Of a stretch of 64,000 nucleotides of DNA, positions 60,426 through 64,000 are shown piece by piece (position 1 is the stretch's first letter; every line of letters begins with the position of its first letter). Both the position numbers and the translations under genes were made by a program. Under the pieces are notes generated by a model. The model was not told where the DNA came from and searched no databases. It worked only from the letters and a program-made list of their open reading frames with translations. Origin of the DNA: Clostridia bacterium (GTDB lineage Bacteria > Bacillota > Clostridia > Oscillospirales > CAG-272); NCBI GenBank assembly GCA_017556745.1, contig JAFYMF010000032.1, positions 1 to 64,000 on the forward strand, read 5' to 3'.

Positions 60426-61841
60426 TCAGTCGCCTTCCACGATCTCCATTCTTGACAGAACAGGGGGTGGATGGACGTCTTTTTTGTCAATATCAAGGAA
60501 TATCCTTTTGGGGTCAGATATGTACCCGTCCGTTGTTTTTTCTCTTGGCTTTATCTGTCTGTGCATACAGAAATATCTTGTTTCATCTGCAATGTGGTCT
60601 TCACCGTCGGTATCAAGATCTTCGGGACGCTGACTGTCATATTTGAGAGAGGGGAGAGTACGTATAAAGGCGGTGCAGTTTTTAAATATGTAGAGCATGG
60701 CGTATCCGTTTTCATCAAATGTCATTCTGTAGTGCATCTGCATCCATCCGGGAATGCGCTTGTTATCTCCCGGTGAGAAATAGACTCTGTATTTTGCTGC
60801 CCTGTCAGCCAGACTTTCTCCCGATTCCGCATCCCATATAGCGGGATCCGCTATACCGATAATGTGCTTGTTTTTGAGCCATCTGTGCTCTGTCTCGATT
60901 CTGTGAATTTCAGAGAAAACTTTGTCCGGTGTCCATTTGACCCCCTCGTTTGGTGTCCCGGTACATCCGTACAGTTCAAGTATGCGGTATGCTGTACCGT
61001 CACTGTCTACCGCCCACCATCCGCATGAAAAGGGCTTGTTGTACCCCCAGTCAAACGAACGGTATATCTGATAATATTCAGGTATTTCAAAAGGCTCTAT
61101 AACGTGTGTGTTCTTTCTTGTTAAGTATCCTTCAGGCACGTCTCTGAATTCCTCAAAGAACTGTCCGTCAAAAATATCCCAACTTCCCTCAAGCCATGCT
61201 TTTTTCAGCTTCGGCGGAAGGGCCTCCAGCTGTTTTAAGTAATCCGGTTGACTTTCAAGCAAAACCTTGTTGTCAGTAACGAGGGAACGGATAAAAATGT
61301 AATCATTCGGGTCTTCTCCCACCTCAAATCTTCTGTCAATAAAGATTCTTTTTATATATCCGTGTCCTTGTCCTCCGGGATTACATGTGTAATATACCCT
61401 TTTAGGGAATTCGTTTACACCTCTCAGACATGCAGTCACCGTCTTCATCTGATATTCTGACAACTGGGTTGCCTCATCGAGAAATATTACGTCGTACTCA
61501 ACACCCTGCATTCGGTCAAGATCTGCATCGCACGCACAATAGGTAAAGTTTATGGTAGAACCCCCGGGGAATTTCAGCACCTTGTCCTTGTCAACGTATT
61601 TTGCTATTCCTGCAAGTTCTCTCCGCAGGATATTAATGTGGTTGTTTATCAGCTCCGGATAACTGCGTCTGACAATGAGGATTCTTATCCCGGGATATCT
61701 TACGGCAAGGAGCTTTGCTTTGGTTCTTACCGCCCAGGATTTTCCTCCCCCTCTTGCACCGCCAAAGGCAATGTGTTTTGCACCGGCTCTGAGAAAAAGC
61801 TTTTGCTTTTCACTGGGCAGATCAATTTTGAGTTTTTTCAT
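60426..61841 (-). CDS. Terminase large subunit (packaging ATPase and nuclease)
   Basis: This 471-residue protein has an ATPase domain with Walker A FGGARGGGKSWAVR, the C-motif region NPGGQGHGYIKR and Walker B DVIFLDEATQ. The nuclease domain starts near RSFDWGYNKPFSCGWW and includes the acidic IGIADPAIWDAESGES. It pumps DNA into the capsid. It has an ordinary, apparently intact length and overlaps the small subunit gene by 4 bases. Confidence 0.93.
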   Translation of the reverse strand: MKKLKIDLPSEKQKLFLRAGAKHIAFGGARGGGKSWAVRTKAKLLAVRYPGIRILIVRRSYPELINNHINILRRELAGIAKYVDKDKVLKFPGGSTINFTYCACDADLDRMQGVEYDVIFLDEATQLSEYQMKTVTACLRGVNEFPKRVYYTCNPGGQGHGYIKRIFIDRRFEVGEDPNDYIFIRSLVTDNKVLLESQPDYLKQLEALPPKLKKAWLEGSWDIFDGQFFEEFRDVPEGYLTRKNTHVIEPFEIPEYYQIYRSFDWGYNKPFSCGWWAVDSDGTAYRILELYGCTGTPNEGVKWTPDKVFSEIHRIETEHRWLKNKHIIGIADPAIWDAESGESLADRAAKYRVYFSPGDNKRIPGWMQMHYRMTFDENGYAMLYIFKNCTAFIRTLPSLKYDSQRPEDLDTDGEDHIADETRYFCMHRQIKPREKTTDGYISDPKRIFLDIDKKDVHPPPVLSRMEIVEGD

Positions 61842-62185
61842 TTTGCGTATTCTTCTACATCCCCTTCGATAAAAACGGTTAATGTACTGTCATTGTTCTC
61901 GTCCTCCTCGGCCTTTTTTTGCAAAATAGCAATTTCAGCCTTTTGCTTTTGCTTTTCAAGGGGAGACATTATCCCTTGAATATCTTTCACTTCTTTCAAA
62001 AGGGAGGAAAACTGCTTGAGAGTGCTTTTATCCGGAACAGAACCATCGAGCAAATATTCATCAATCGCCGTTTCAATGACAGTAAGCAATTTATCCGATA
62101 CACTCAGGAGACGCTTCGTGCGTATTGCCTCTCCCGGTACCGAGGGATTACGTTTATGTTTGTCTTTTTTGTTTTCTGCTTCCAT
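61838..62185 (-). CDS. Probable terminase small subunit
   Basis: This 115-residue protein has a basic N-terminus (KKDKHKRNPSVPGEAIRTKR), helices LSVSDKLLTVIETAIDEYLL and LKQFSSLLKEVKDIQGIMS, and an acidic end. Position immediately upstream of the large subunit with a 4-base overlap makes it the likely DNA-recognition subunit; sequence alone is not decisive. GGAGG precedes its ATG. It is the first gene of the phage-derived operon. Confidence 0.7.
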   Translation of the reverse strand: MEAENKKDKHKRNPSVPGEAIRTKRLLSVSDKLLTVIETAIDEYLLDGSVPDKSTLKQFSSLLKEVKDIQGIMSPLEKQKQKAEIAILQKKAEEDENNDSTLTVFIEGDVEEYAK

Positions 62186-62276
62186 TTTTTGCTTTTCCTC
62201 CCTCCGATATCTGAATTATAAGAATTAATCTCCCCCGTAGTCACCCAACCCCCTCAAAAATTTTTTTATAAAAAAA

Positions 62277-62304
62277 TACCGCCCACGTTTTCACATGGAC
62301 GGTA
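62277..62304 (-). terminator. Terminator of mazF
   Basis: On the minus strand, TACCGTCCATG... pairs with ...CGTGGGCGGTA, followed by TTTTTTTAT. It separates mazF from the phage operon. Confidence 0.88.
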
Positions 62305-62308
62305 AAAA

Positions 62309-62653
62309 TTATTGAAGCCCAAGGCTGACAGATATAGCAGTATTTATCTCATTCATGGCACTGTCGTCAAGATGCCCCATTTTTTCTTTAAGTCTTCTTT
62401 TGTCAAGTGTTCTCATTTGTTCAAGAAGAACCACCGAGTTCCTCGAAAGCCCCGCACTGTCTCCGTGAATATCAATGTGTGTCGGCAGTCGGGTTTTATC
62501 CTGACGGCTGGTTATTGCCGCCGCTATTACCGTAGGACTGTATCTGTTTCCCACGTCATTTTGAACTATAAGTACGGGTCTCAGTCCCCCCTGTTCGCTT
62601 CCCACAACAGGTGACAGATCGGCATAATATATATCTCCCCGCTTTACTTCCAT
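62309..62653 (-). CDS. mazF: MazF/PemK-type endoribonuclease toxin
   Basis: This 114-residue mRNA interferase starts [20 protein letters not shown], continues [14 protein letters not shown] and [11 protein letters not shown], with the catalytic Arg and Thr regions typical of MazF/NdoA, and ends in a helix. ATG 62653 is homologous to other family starts; ATG 62665 is in frame with a near ribosome binding site. The gene upstream is not an antitoxin, at least not within 315 bases, so it appears orphaned or controlled from elsewhere. Confidence 0.88.
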   Translation of the reverse strand: MEVKRGDIYYADLSPVVGSEQGGLRPVLIVQNDVGNRYSPTVIAAAITSRQDKTRLPTHIDIHGDSAGLSRNSVVLLEQMRTLDKRRLKEKMGHLDDSAMNEINTAISVSLGLQ

Positions 62654-62968
62654 ATTTATATACATCCTTTCTGCTTTTATCTGTAAGATTATTTTTGCCG
62701 CAGAATGAACGGTTTTAGTCATAAATATATAAAAAATCATGTGGGAAGATATGCCATAGGACGACAAATAAACCGTAGCCAAAAGCGAGGTCATTTTATT
62801 GTGAAACTTCTTTGGTACAACTGTCAAATTTGTCCTCTTTTGTTATTTATAGCTGATTATATAAAACACAGTGTTCTTTTACATCAAGTATTCATCGGAA
62901 TATAAACAAGTTGTAAAAACACAAATAGGATGCCATTACCGACATCCTACTTGTATTAGTTATTTAGC
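62654..62968. other. 315-base intergenic region
   Basis: It holds no gene. It contains the terminator hairpin of the next gene, ACAAATAGGATG/CATCCTACTTGT (62921-62954), followed on the minus strand by GTTTTTAC. No MazE-like antitoxin is seen. Confidence 0.6.
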
Positions 62969-64000
62969 TTAATTCTTCTCGTTTACTATGAAATACGGTT
63001 CAAATTCCTCTGTATCGGGATTCCATACTCCTGTTCCGTCTGCGCTGATCTCGCGTACTCCGTATCCGTCGCAGGCAACAAAGTATTCTCCGGTAGTTTC
63101 ATCATATGAGAGAAGGTACATATATTTTGTTCCTTTTACGGGATTGGCAGAATACTGAGTTACGGGAACACCCACGTATTTTGTATCTGCTTCGAGCTTT
63201 GACAGTTTATCAAAGCCGCGTTTTGCGGAAATATCGGAATCAGCATATTTCATAAACTCAGAGACAGGCAATGCTCCGCCGTAAAAAGTGATTTCTTTGG
63301 GATTACGTGATGCTTCCCCCTCTAAAACATAAAAATCACTTACCCTACCGATCGAGTATATCTGACCCGCTTTTGTTGCATAGGTTGATACGGTTCCGTC
63401 GTACGTTCCCACGATCACAAGATCGACCGCTTCGATCATAGGTAACAGATCCGTTGGTATATTGTAATCACTGGTCTGCTGAACTTCATAGGACAATTCG
63501 GGATTGTCAACAGGCTTGATCTCTGAATAGTACATTATACCGAAAGTATCAAGGTCTGTGATTTTGATGTTTCCTTCTCTGAGTGCGTCAACAAGTTTCT
63601 GTTCACTGCCGTCAGAATATTTTACGATAGTATAATCACTCTGAGGATTTCCAAAGATGTAGATATATACGTCATCTTCGAAAAACGGTTCTTCAACGTC
63701 ACTTTCCGAAACTTTGGTAACGGTTATATCAACGACTTCTTTGTTTTTGCCTGCAAACAAGCTTTCCAAAAACTCTACGTCAAATTCACCGGATTCAATA
63801 TAACAACAATTCTCGTTAAAGGATATATAAGGAGTGGTATTCGAGGAAATGCTAACTCTCTTTTGTTCGCAGGCATTTTCATCAAGGAAAGTAAGCTCAA
63901 ATGCATATTCTATGGGTTTTACATAGTCCATGTTTTTTAGCGTTAGTGACTCAAGTGAGTCGCAAATGATGTTAACATCTTCTACAGAAGTAAGCAAAAC
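62969..64000 (-). CDS. Hypothetical protein, partial (5' end outside window)
   Basis: At least 343 residues are present, open to the window edge; a TTG at 63997 is only an internal option. The sequence is acidic and rich in beta-type patterns (VDLVIVGTYDGTVSTYATKA; GKVGVPVTQYSANPVKG-like; YMYLLSYDETTGEYFVACDG), which suggests an extracellular or lipid-anchored domain. I do not recognise the family. The signal sequence, if any, would be upstream of the window. Confidence 0.6.
   Translation of the reverse strand, partial: VLLTSVEDVNIICDSLESLTLKNMDYVKPIEYAFELTFLDENACEQKRVSISSNTTPYISFNENCCYIESGEFDVEFLESLFAGKNKEVVDITVTKVSESDVEEPFFEDDVYIYIFGNPQSDYTIVKYSDGSEQKLVDALREGNIKITDLDTFGIMYYSEIKPVDNPELSYEVQQTSDYNIPTDLLPMIEAVDLVIVGTYDGTVSTYATKAGQIYSIGRVSDFYVLEGEASRNPKEITFYGGALPVSEFMKYADSDISAKRGFDKLSKLEADTKYVGVPVTQYSANPVKGTKYMYLLSYDETTGEYFVACDGYGVREISADGTGVWNPDTEEFEPYFIVNEKN

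Overview
The window looks like chromosome from an anaerobic, spore-forming member of the Clostridia (Bacillota), probably an Oscillospirales/Ruminococcaceae-type gut bacterium. Supporting this are a spoIVA gene, low-GC-type promoters and AGGAGG ribosome binding sites, the ylxM-ffh-rpsP-khpA and hisS-aspS clusters, a dockerin/cohesin gene pair, FakA/DegV fatty-acid genes, a GH78 rhamnosidase, and a DapF-type diaminopimelate epimerase. Species cannot be assigned from sequence reading alone. No tRNA, rRNA or CRISPR array was recognised.

Layout. 1-9.1 kb: the 3' end of a GGGtGRT-family gene, followed by a series of decayed partial copies of that same 3' end with its hairpins, interleaved with an MscS channel, a MerR regulator, three XRE-TPR-like regulators and two PHP-domain proteins. 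9.1-15.9 kb: a DMT transporter and two paralogous Gfo/Idh/MocA (GH109-like) proteins, between which sits a restriction-modification system (C5 cytosine methyltransferase plus MvaI/BcnI-like endonuclease). 16.0-19.1 kb: a tyrosine recombinase beside a 318-bp segment bounded by perfect 27-bp inverted repeats, carrying an outward promoter that faces an acyl-CoA synthetase gene; this is a textbook candidate for a phase-variable switch, shown here in the ON orientation. 19.3-23.7 kb: a very large secreted SGNH-hydrolase-like protein with a C-terminal dockerin, followed by a surface-anchored cohesin protein. 23.9-27.2 kb: MarR-degV-fakA fatty-acid operon with a FabT-like operator. 27.2-34.6 kb: GH78, AzlCD, threonine aldolase, aldo/keto reductase and two tandem acyltransferase-like proteins.

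34.7-39.8 kb: carbamoyl phosphate synthase with two anomalies. CarA has lost all three residues of its glutaminase triad (Cys to Gly, His to Thr, Glu to Asp), and CarB is fused in frame to a complete diaminopimelate epimerase (DapF). The predicted enzyme would use free ammonia rather than glutamine. 40.0-49.7 kb is ordinary housekeeping: SRP, S16, KhpA, HisS, HAD, AspS, three small unknown proteins, a phosphodiesterase and SpoIVA.

50.3-62.2 kb: a compact phage-derived morphogenesis cassette on the minus strand (TerS, TerL, portal, Prp-like protease, scaffold, N4-gp56-type capsid, connector/tail proteins) without integrase, replication, lysis or tape-measure genes. It encodes its own Prp-family cysteine protease next to capsid and scaffold proteins that both begin with a Prp-type cleavage motif. 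The window closes with a MazF-type toxin without a visible antitoxin and a partial unknown gene.
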